From the NCBI GenBank assembly GCA_016839425.1, contig JAEOUI010000488.1:1-8122 (forward strand): a stretch of 8,122 bases of DNA, written 5' to 3'. The notes beneath the pieces are model-generated. The model was given only the letters and a program-made list of their open reading frames with translations, searched no databases and was not told the origin of the DNA. This document shows, piece after piece, positions 1 to 5,239 of this stretch (position 1 is the first letter of the stretch; every line of letters starts with the position of its first letter). This stretch comes from Promethearchaeota archaeon (lineage in GTDB: Archaea > Asgardarchaeota > Lokiarchaeia > Sigynarchaeales > SOKP01). The position numbers and the translations under genes were made by a program.

Positions 1-84
1 ATCAACGCTATTAATCTCAATCCATTGGCAATTCATCAAGCAATTTATTCCCTCACACGACTCACAAAACGATTTATCAAACAT
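1..84 (-). CDS. N-terminal fragment of a cysteine-rich, probable 4Fe-4S protein (runs off left edge)
   Basis: Reading leftwards from an ATG at 84-82, 28 codons stay open to the window edge. The start is supported by GTGAGAAG at 97-90, a GTGA-type Shine-Dalgarno core eight bases before the ATG. The visible residues carry four cysteines spaced C-x2-C-x4-C-x3-C (C7, C10, C15, C19), followed by Gln-Trp. This spacing suits a ligand set for an iron-sulfur cluster, so the fragment may be the start of a ferredoxin-like or iron-sulfur oxidoreductase subunit; zinc binding is the alternative. The reaction and partners cannot be told from 28 residues. It lies downstream of the methyltransferase on the same strand, separated by a T9 terminator and about 200 AT-rich bases, so it probably has its own promoter. 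The + strand is also open here in two frames but those frames show nothing recognisable. Confidence 0.55.
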   Translation of the reverse strand, partial: MFDKSFCESCEGINCLMNCQWIEINSVD

Positions 85-92
85 TTTTTCTT

Positions 93-97
93 CTCAC
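93..97 (-). promoter_or_regulatory. Shine-Dalgarno site of the left-edge gene
   Basis: GTGAG, part of the AGGAGGTGATC complement of the archaeal 16S 3' end, lies eight bases before the ATG at 84. It decides the start and the strand of the partial gene at the left edge. Confidence 0.5.
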
Positions 98-289
98 TTT
101 TTGAATGATTATTTATAATTCTAAAAATAGATAATCACTCTTCTTTTTTATTTTAGATCTAATATTAAATAAAATTCACGAAGAAAAAATGAATTTTCAA
201 AAATTAAAATATTTAACAACTATCAAAAACAAAGGATATCAAGCAAAAGTGTTAAAGAAATTATCCTGTTTTATAAATATTAAAGATAT
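98..289. other. AT-rich intergenic region with a possible promoter for the left-edge gene
   Basis: No convincing gene is visible in these roughly 190 bases. On the - strand TTATAAAT at 118-111 resembles a TATA box. A start about 25 bases downstream of it would fall close to or inside the Shine-Dalgarno site at 97-93, so a more distal AT-rich box such as TTTTATTTAATATTAG (174-159) is equally possible. A lysine-rich 42-codon + strand frame at 189-317 runs into the methyltransferase 3' end and is not called. No tRNA-, C/D- or CRISPR-like structure is seen. Confidence 0.3.
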
Positions 290-298
290 AAAAAAAAA
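290..298 (-). terminator. Oligo-T (T9) transcription terminator
   Basis: On the - strand the methyltransferase stop codon TAA (303-301) is followed by CC and then nine T residues. No hairpin precedes them. Intrinsic termination on a T-run in the non-template strand, without a stem-loop, is the usual archaeal mode, so this probably ends the zinc-ribbon/methyltransferase transcript. Confidence 0.6.
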
Positions 299-300
299 GG

Positions 301-1335
301 TTATTTTTTCAATTTAAAGATCGTTAAGGGCGTCGAAAACGACATTTCCTTAAATCCCGCTTCTTTTATCCATTGTTTTAACTCATTTTTTGTGAAAAAT
401 CCGTGAGCACCTTGCACTGTTTTCATATTCACGTGGAGATATTCGTTAGCCATTGGTCGTAAAATCGAAATTCCAAAAACAATGCCTCCAGGTTTCACGA
501 CGCGATACATTTCTTGTATGGCTTTTCTTGGATCTGTCCAATGTAATACTTGAGAGATATAGACAATGTCAAAAGTATTATCTTCAAAAGGGATGTCAAT
601 TGCCGTTCCTTCCTTTAGTTTTGGAAACTTACCTTCGTATTGCTTTATCTTATCGTTGGAAAGAGATAGAATGTTTTTTATTTTTAATGGAAATTCTTCT
701 TCGGCAATCTTTAACATGTCGCTATTTACATCTATACCATATATTTCTATTTGTTTATGGTGATTGAAATAATTGTTTTTGAAATACATGGTCCAAATAT
801 CTGCCGTTCCAATGCCGTTTCCACAGCCAATATCAAGGAATTTACCTTCCAAATCAAGAACATTTCCAAACGCAAAGGCACTTCTCCTCATGGTTTTATA
901 CATTTGAAGAGATAACGCATCGTCCATGTTAAAAAGGTTATAACCAGTGGTGACCAAGTGATATTTGCCCTTAAGCCTGTCGGGAATCGAGTTCGCATAT
1001 CCTTTTGAATAGTCCATTATAGCCTCGTTAAAAATTTGCGGTTTAATATTCTCTATCACTATAGGTCCTTTTGTCTCGTACTTGTCTTCCCTGCGAATGA
1101 TCGTATCATCCGATAATAATGCAACAAGAATTTCGTTTAAATAATCCTTGTCAATATAATCAAAATTTTTAGCAATTTCATCGAGGCTTCTTGGTTCTTC
1201 GAGAAAGGTAAACCATCCTTCTCTCTGCAATACCTCAACAACAATGTTCCTATAAAATGAGTTGGTTTCCTTGCTAAGCTTAGTCGCAAATCCAAGTTTT
1301 AGCAATTCCGTCCACGCTTTAATTCTACCTTTAAT
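301..1335 (-). CDS. SAM-dependent class I methyltransferase with N-terminal winged-helix-like region
   Basis: Predicted cytosolic methyltransferase of about 344 residues, substrate unknown. The C-terminal half is a Rossmann-type class I domain. Motif I is FLDIGCGNG (about 166-174). The acidic ribose-binding Asp is in YGIDVNSDM (about D202). IDIPFEDNTFDIVYISQVLHW (247-266) and RVVKPGG follow, the pattern of UbiE/COQ5-like enzymes. Residues 1-90 look like a helical dimerisation or winged-helix domain, as in small-molecule O-methyltransferases. The start is uncertain. A TTG at 1305-1303 has no Shine-Dalgarno at a useful distance. An in-frame ATT at 1335-1333 sits six bases after GGTGAG and adds the plausible residues KGRIKAWTE. 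I prefer ATT. The gene begins 26 bases after the stop of the zinc-ribbon gene on the same strand, so the two probably form one transcription unit ending at the T9 tract. The C-terminus (FFTKNELKQWIKEAGF) is typical of the family. Confidence 0.85.
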   Translation of the reverse strand: MKGRIKAWTELLKLGFATKLSKETNSFYRNIVVEVLQREGWFTFLEEPRSLDEIAKNFDYIDKDYLNEILVALLSDDTIIRREDKYETKGPIVIENIKPQIFNEAIMDYSKGYANSIPDRLKGKYHLVTTGYNLFNMDDALSLQMYKTMRRSAFAFGNVLDLEGKFLDIGCGNGIGTADIWTMYFKNNYFNHHKQIEIYGIDVNSDMLKIAEEEFPLKIKNILSLSNDKIKQYEGKFPKLKEGTAIDIPFEDNTFDIVYISQVLHWTDPRKAIQEMYRVVKPGGIVFGISILRPMANEYLHVNMKTVQGAHGFFTKNELKQWIKEAGFKEMSFSTPLTIFKLKK

Positions 1336-1341
1336 CTTTTT

Positions 1342-1347
1342 CTCACC
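1342..1347 (-). promoter_or_regulatory. Shine-Dalgarno site pointing to an ATT start for the methyltransferase
   Basis: GGTGAG at 1347-1342 is a strong match to the anti-Shine-Dalgarno complement. Six bases (AAAAAG) separate it from the in-frame ATT at 1335. The competing TTG at 1305 lies 36 bases further on. No in-frame ATG or GTG exists between the upstream TGA and the TTG. Confidence 0.5.
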
Positions 1348-1361
1348 CTGATAATTAATTC

Positions 1362-2537
1362 TTATTCAAATAATTTTCTTCTATTTATGTAATCAATCAT
1401 TTCAACAAAATCTTCAAAATTGTCTGATTTTTCAGAGAGTTTAATGAAATCTATCACGCTCTTATCTTGATAAAAAAATCCGAGAACAAAAGATTTAGAA
1501 ATACCAAAATCCGCAATTATTTTATTTGAAATTCGTTCAATTCGATCTGGATATTTGATCCTTACTTTCGAATAGAGAAGATCGTCGTTAATTAATCTAC
1601 TTATCAGTTCTCTTTTACTTCTTGGAACGCTCTCTTCTTTAAAAAAGTCGCTAATTAGAAGAAATCGCGGACAATTTGAAATTAAATTTCCATCCACAGT
1701 CGCTTTCTCAATAAATTCAGATAATATGGTATTTAACCATTGAATATTAAGCTCGTTTATTAGATTCACGCAAATTACATTCGAATTATCAATCCATACA
1801 TGGAATATTTTATCAGCAATCGTAACGCTCAAGTATGAAGGCGCCTTTGAATATATGCTTATTGCTTCTTGTATCTTCTTGTGGATCATGGTTATAAGCT
1901 CTACAGAATTAAAGAGAGGGGCGCAAACAAGCTCGTATATCCAGTTATCAAACATGTTGAAGACAACAAATAAATCATATAAAGGATGTTTTTCTAGAAC
2001 CTTGTTATTCTCTTCACTATATTTAAAAAATTTTAGATCCAAAAGTTCCTTGTTTTCGTAATTTTCAAGTTTAACAGAATTTGAGTTTATCAAGCTATTT
2101 ATTGTTCCATCTTCTTCCACCAAGAGCGTGTTGACATGTAATTCGTTCTTGCTATAATGAGCAACTTTAATTGAGTATAAATTCGTACCCAAAAATTGCT
2201 TGTAGAGTTCTTTATTAAGGTAAGTACTTTCGTCTTTCAGATTAAAACTTATTTCAGCGTTGCATAATTGACATTGAAAGGATATATTGCCCGAATCTTC
2301 AAGCAATTCAAAATCAACTTTTTGATACCCTCGAACATTAAGATTTTTATCAATGAATGCTTGAAAATGATGAATACATACGCTATCTTTAGGAATGGAT
2401 ATAGTTGTTAAACCATTCTTTTTCAAAATATTACGTGGTAAGTAAATTTTCTTTGCTTTCTGGCATGTGGGGCATGTAATATTAATGCTTTGAGCGTCGT
2501 AATTGATCTCATCTAACAAAAAAATATTTTGAGTAAT
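1362..2537 (-). CDS. Uncharacterised protein with N-terminal zinc-binding Cys/His motifs
   Basis: Protein of about 391 residues; I do not recognise a named family with certainty. The first 95 residues hold a CPTC knuckle (C22, C25), then a C-x-H-H cluster (C54, H56, H57) within VCIHHFQAFIDKN and VRGYQKVDFEL, then a second knuckle CQLC (C89, C92). These are likely zinc ligands. I associate the HHFQAFIDKN/VRGYQKVDF segment with conserved hypothetical proteins of Asgard archaea, but this is memory, not a search result. Residues about 115-290 look like a mixed alpha/beta domain, and the C-terminus is helical and charged. No signal peptide or membrane span is seen. TTG at 2519 lacks a Shine-Dalgarno; ATT at 2537-2535 lies six bases after GTGAG and is preferred. 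It is the first gene of a unit with the methyltransferase and is divergent from gapN. A regulatory or scaffold role is possible but unproven. Confidence 0.75.
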   Translation of the reverse strand: MTQNIFLLDEINYDAQSINITCPTCQKAKKIYLPRNILKKNGLTTISIPKDSVCIHHFQAFIDKNLNVRGYQKVDFELLEDSGNISFQCQLCNAEISFNLKDESTYLNKELYKQFLGTNLYSIKVAHYSKNELHVNTLLVEEDGTINSLINSNSVKLENYENKELLDLKFFKYSEENNKVLEKHPLYDLFVVFNMFDNWIYELVCAPLFNSVELITMIHKKIQEAISIYSKAPSYLSVTIADKIFHVWIDNSNVICVNLINELNIQWLNTILSEFIEKATVDGNLISNCPRFLLISDFFKEESVPRSKRELISRLINDDLLYSKVRIKYPDRIERISNKIIADFGISKSFVLGFFYQDKSVIDFIKLSEKSDNFEDFVEMIDYINRRKLFE

Positions 2538-2543
2538 TTTTAA

Positions 2544-2548
2544 CTCAC
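2544..2548 (-). promoter_or_regulatory. Shine-Dalgarno site pointing to an ATT start for the zinc-ribbon gene
   Basis: GTGAG at 2548-2544 is followed by six bases (TTAAAA) and an in-frame ATT at 2537. The TTG at 2519 is 24 bases beyond the motif, too far for normal use. The ATG at 2550 is out of frame and followed at once by TGA, so it cannot start this gene. Confidence 0.45.
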
Positions 2549-2582
2549 ATCCTTGAAAAATAAATTTTCTGAATGATTTTAG

Positions 2583-2594
2583 GGCGATAACGCC
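2583..2594. other. Short GC-rich hairpin in the predicted leader of the zinc-ribbon gene
   Basis: GGCG and CGCC arms (2583-2586 and 2591-2594) enclose a four-base loop. It sits in otherwise AT-rich DNA, five bases from the larger dyad at 2600-2623, and downstream of the predicted - strand TATA box. It could be an RNA stem-loop in the leader or part of an operator. Confidence 0.4.
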
Positions 2595-2599
2595 TGTAA

Positions 2600-2623
2600 C
2601 TGAGATGTATCCCCTACATTCAG
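2600..2623. other. Nine-base-pair dyad (hairpin or operator) in the divergent promoter region
   Basis: The arms are CTGA plus ATGTA on the left (2600-2603, 2605-2609; G2604 is a one-base bulge) and TACAT plus TCAG on the right (2615-2619, 2620-2623), around a TCCCC loop. The nine pairs are perfect apart from the bulge. From the - strand TATA box at 2659-2652, transcription would start near 2630, so the element would lie at the very 5' end of that mRNA. An operator bound by a dimeric regulator would look the same in DNA. Confidence 0.45.
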
Positions 2624-2651
2624 CTTCTTATAATTCTTATACCTTCTTCAC

Positions 2652-2659
2652 TATTTAAG
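2652..2659 (-). promoter_or_regulatory. TATA box with BRE for the zinc-ribbon/methyltransferase unit
   Basis: On the - strand GGAAAGA (2666-2660) precedes CTTAAATA (2659-2652), a good archaeal BRE plus TATA pair. Transcription would begin about 25 bases downstream, near 2630, giving a leader of roughly 90 bases that contains the two hairpins at 2583-2623. Confidence 0.45.
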
Positions 2660-2704
2660 TCTTTCCCTTTTTTCGCGGGACATGCAGGAAAAAGTAACAA
2701 ATCG

Positions 2705-2817
2705 ATTTATAAAGGTTATAATTTGTTATATCGAATATTAATTTTATAAGTTATTACGCATAGAGTTAAAAACCAAGATCGTATCATTTAGAATAAATTT
2801 TAATATTATTTTATAAG
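2705..2817 (+). promoter_or_regulatory. Candidate promoter region of gapN with a repeated TATA-like element
   Basis: Several TATA-like boxes face gapN: TTTATAAA at 2705-2712, and TTTATAAG inside two copies of a longer element. The element AATATT(A)ATTTTATAAG occurs at 2734-2750 and at 2802-2817, with shared cores 67 bases apart. The second copy ends three bases before the ATG and cannot be the TATA box of that start, so the first copy or the 2705 box is more likely to drive gapN. No Shine-Dalgarno precedes the ATG. Which box is used cannot be settled from sequence. Confidence 0.35.
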
Positions 2818-2820
2818 ATT

Positions 2821-4323
2821 ATGACAGAAATAAACGATGCTCTTAAAATAAAAGAAGGAACCACATATAAGTATTACATCAATGGAGAATGGAAGAAGTC
2901 TTCTTCGGGAAATGTGATAGAAATAAAAAATCCTTACAATAAAGAGATAGTAGGATCTATTCAAGCTTGCACGGTTCAAGAAGTTGACGAAATGGTACAT
3001 GTCGCTCGAAAGAACATAGAATGTTGGGACCAAGTACCAATAAAAGAGCGAGCTAATGTCCTTCGAAATGCGGCCGAAATAATATTCGAATGGGCGAATG
3101 CTTTAGGTCGTTTATTAATGCGTGAGATTGGGAAACCGCTTAATAGTGCGATATCTGAAATAAAGCGAACAGCAGAAATCTTTAATGCCACTGCTGACTC
3201 TGCATCTCAAATAATTGGAGAAACAATGAGGGGGGATATTCTTGACGAATCTGCCCGAGATAAAATATCAATGACTTATAGAGTTCCTTTGGGCGTTGTG
3301 TTATGCATAGGCCCCTTTAATTATCCATTTAATCTTACTGGATCGAAAATTGCACCAGCATTATTGGCAGGAAATGCCGTCGTAATGAAACCATCCACTC
3401 AAGGAAGCATCACTGCACTACATTTTGGTGCTATTTTAGAGAAAGCGGGCGTCCCACCAGGTGTTTTTAACGCAATTACGGGATTTGGTTCTGAAATCGG
3501 AGATTATCTTTCCTCACATCCCTTAATTGATATGATAAGTTTCACGGGATCTTCGGATACTGGAAAACGAATTGCAAAATCCGCAGGGATGAAACCCTTG
3601 CTCTTAGAACTCGGCGGAAAAGATGCTGCTATCGTTCTCAACGATGCTTCCATTGACTTGACTGTAAATGCCATCGTAAAAGGAGCATTTTCTTACAGTG
3701 GACAGAGGTGCACGGCTGTAAAGCGAGTTCTACCAATGCCGGAAATAGCAGATCGTCTTATAAAACAGGTTAATGAACAAGTTTTACAACTTAGCGTTGG
3801 TAATCCTGCAGAAAATAACTCAATTGGTCCGTTAATTAATTCCAAGCAATGTGATTATGTTCAAGGGCTTATTGATGACGCTTTAGAAAAAGGAGCAAAA
3901 CTTATTTGTGGGAATAAAAGAGATGATAATATCATGTGGCCAACTCTGTTAGATGATGTTTCTCTCGATATGAGAATTGCTTGGGAGGAACCATTTGGTC
4001 CCGTATTACCTTTCATACGTGTGAAAAGTTATCAAGAAGCGATTGATATTTCAAACAAATCTGAATACGGGCTTCAAGGCATGATTTTTACTGAAAATAT
4101 CGATCTTGCTTTTAATATCGCTCAGGAATTACAGGTGGGAACTGTTCAAATAAACGGGCAAAGCTCGAGGGGTCCAGATCACTTTCCTTTTTTAGGTACC
4201 AAATCTTCAGGATTAGGAACTCAAGGCGTTAAATATGCAATCGAAGCAATGAGCAGGCCAAAAGTAATTGTGATGAATTTATCTGAAAAAGGAAAACTCG
4301 TTCGGGAGTGTGCGATGAAATAA
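2821..4323 (+). CDS. gapN: NADP-dependent non-phosphorylating glyceraldehyde-3-phosphate dehydrogenase (GapN)
   Basis: Cytosolic aldehyde dehydrogenase that oxidises glyceraldehyde 3-phosphate directly to 3-phosphoglycerate, making NADPH without ATP. At 500 residues it has the usual ALDH length. Visible residues: oxyanion-hole Asn in GPFNYP (N167) followed by Y168, cofactor segment MKPSTQGS (K190 onward), glycine motif FTGSSDTG (241-248), general base E263 in LELGGKD, and nucleophile C297 in GQRCTAVKR. Arginines equivalent to those that hold the substrate phosphate in Streptococcus mutans GapN are present (R116 in KRTAEI, R296 in GQRC, R450 in SRGPDHFPFLG). Together these favour GapN over a generic ALDH. 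The ATG at 2821 starts about 16 residues before the first conserved block, YKYYINGEW. No Shine-Dalgarno precedes it, so the mRNA may be leaderless or weakly led. Two bases after its TAA an SDR gene begins, implying cotranscription. Confidence 0.92.
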   Translation: MTEINDALKIKEGTTYKYYINGEWKKSSSGNVIEIKNPYNKEIVGSIQACTVQEVDEMVHVARKNIECWDQVPIKERANVLRNAAEIIFEWANALGRLLMREIGKPLNSAISEIKRTAEIFNATADSASQIIGETMRGDILDESARDKISMTYRVPLGVVLCIGPFNYPFNLTGSKIAPALLAGNAVVMKPSTQGSITALHFGAILEKAGVPPGVFNAITGFGSEIGDYLSSHPLIDMISFTGSSDTGKRIAKSAGMKPLLLELGGKDAAIVLNDASIDLTVNAIVKGAFSYSGQRCTAVKRVLPMPEIADRLIKQVNEQVLQLSVGNPAENNSIGPLINSKQCDYVQGLIDDALEKGAKLICGNKRDDNIMWPTLLDDVSLDMRIAWEEPFGPVLPFIRVKSYQEAIDISNKSEYGLQGMIFTENIDLAFNIAQELQVGTVQINGQSSRGPDHFPFLGTKSSGLGTQGVKYAIEAMSRPKVIVMNLSEKGKLVRECAMK

Positions 4324-4325
4324 TT

Positions 4326-5174
4326 ATGGGATTAAAAGACAAGGTCGTTTTTATAACGGGCGCCAGTAGGGGGATAGGAAAAGCAATCGCCATGAGATGT
4401 GCAAGAGATGGCGCAAAAATCGCTGTTATTGGCAAGACGAGCGAACCACATCCAAAATTACCTGGGATAGTATATACTGCCGTGGATGATATAAAAGATG
4501 CGGGGGGTGATGCAATTCCATGTATTGCTGACATTCGCTTTGAAGACCAAGTACAGGCTGCCGTGGATGCAACGATCGAGAAATTTGGAAAAATAGATAT
4601 ACTTGTAAACAATGCGAGTGCCATTAGCTTAACACCTACCTTAGGAACATCAATAAAGCGTTTTGATTTGATGTTTGATATAAATGTTCGGGGTACTTTT
4701 CTATGTTCTAAATTATGCATTCCGTTTTTAAAACAATCTGATAATCCTCATATTTTAGTATTATCCCCGCCATTAGTAATGGAACCAACTTGGTTTGCAA
4801 GTTCGTTAGCTTATACAATGTCAAAATTTGGAATGTCAATGTGCGTTTTAGGATTGGCGGAGGAATTTAAACGGTTTGGGATCGGAGTGAACGCTCTTTG
4901 GCCTAAAACTACCATAGCTACATCTGCTGTAAAAAATTTGTTAGGCGGGGAAACAGCAATGAAACACTCCAGAAAACCAGATATCGTTGCAGATGCGGCT
5001 TATGTAATTTTTAACAAATCGAGTCGGGAATGCTCAGGAAATTTCTTCATAGATGAAGATGTTCTTAAAGAGGCAGGTATAACGGACTTTCAGAAATATT
5101 CTTTTGTTCCTAACGCTGAATTAACGCCAGATTTATTCTTCAAAAATGCTAAAAGCGATCTTAATGGTTTATAA
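4326..5174 (+). CDS. HSDL2-like short-chain dehydrogenase/reductase
   Basis: Classical-fold NAD(P)-dependent oxidoreductase of 282 residues; substrate not predictable. Cofactor motif TGASRGIG (11-18), NNAS (95-98), structural N120, catalytic S147 in LSPP, and Y163/K167 in YTMSK are all present. Blocks such as PHPKLPG, NNASAISLT, the KRFDLM/RGTFL region, MSMCVLGLAEEF and NALWPKT closely resemble the SDR domain of eukaryotic HSDL2 and its bacterial homologues. The C-terminal SCP2 sterol carrier domain of HSDL2 is absent. I chose ATG at 4326 because it gives MGLKDKVVFITGAS, the normal SDR beginning; an in-frame GTG at 4308 would add six residues and overlap gapN. The ATG lies two bases after the gapN stop, with a weak GATGA motif eight bases upstream, so translational coupling is likely. 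In related systems such enzymes act on lipid or acyl-derived carbonyls; that role here is inference. Confidence 0.9.
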   Translation: MGLKDKVVFITGASRGIGKAIAMRCARDGAKIAVIGKTSEPHPKLPGIVYTAVDDIKDAGGDAIPCIADIRFEDQVQAAVDATIEKFGKIDILVNNASAISLTPTLGTSIKRFDLMFDINVRGTFLCSKLCIPFLKQSDNPHILVLSPPLVMEPTWFASSLAYTMSKFGMSMCVLGLAEEFKRFGIGVNALWPKTTIATSAVKNLLGGETAMKHSRKPDIVADAAYVIFNKSSRECSGNFFIDEDVLKEAGITDFQKYSFVPNAELTPDLFFKNAKSDLNGL

Positions 5175-5239
5175 AAATTAATTTTATCTGTATGCCATAA
5201 TTTAAATGCATAGATATAAGATTAATTGGAAGTAGTTTA
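5175..5239 (+). promoter_or_regulatory. Short spacer between the SDR and the ABC transporter genes, possible weak promoter
   Basis: No T-run terminator follows the SDR stop. TTTAAATG at 5201-5208 could be a TATA box for the exporter, placing a start near 5230, and GGAAG at 5228-5232 is a weak Shine-Dalgarno seven bases before the ATG. Whether the exporter is part of the gapN unit or separately transcribed is open. Confidence 0.25.

Noticed and set aside
1..118. Two + strand frames open from the left edge (stops at 106-108 and 116-118)
   Set aside because: Neither shows recognisable motifs. The - strand frame has a Shine-Dalgarno, an ATG and a regular cysteine motif over the same bases, so these are more likely shadows.
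189..317. Lysine-rich 42-codon + strand ORF in the intergenic region
   Set aside because: It has no good ribosome site, a composition expected from A-rich DNA, and runs into the 3' end of the methyltransferase gene on the other strand.
2521..2546. Shine-Dalgarno-masking hairpin (GAGT...ACTC) before the zinc-ribbon start
   Set aside because: Only four pairs around an A/T-rich loop; too weak to claim regulation.
2583..2623. C/D-box or H/ACA small RNA
   Set aside because: CTGA and an ACA after a hairpin are present, but no convincing RTGATGA C box is found and the stem is far too short for an archaeal H/ACA guide.
4308..4325. GTG start for the SDR that overlaps the end of gapN
   Set aside because: The ATG at 4326 gives the normal SDR N-terminus. 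The extra six residues match nothing expected, and no Shine-Dalgarno sits before the GTG.
4229..4720. Long - strand ORF opposite gapN and the SDR
   Set aside because: It is antisense to two well-supported genes, has no motifs of its own, and its frame is a by-product of their codon use.
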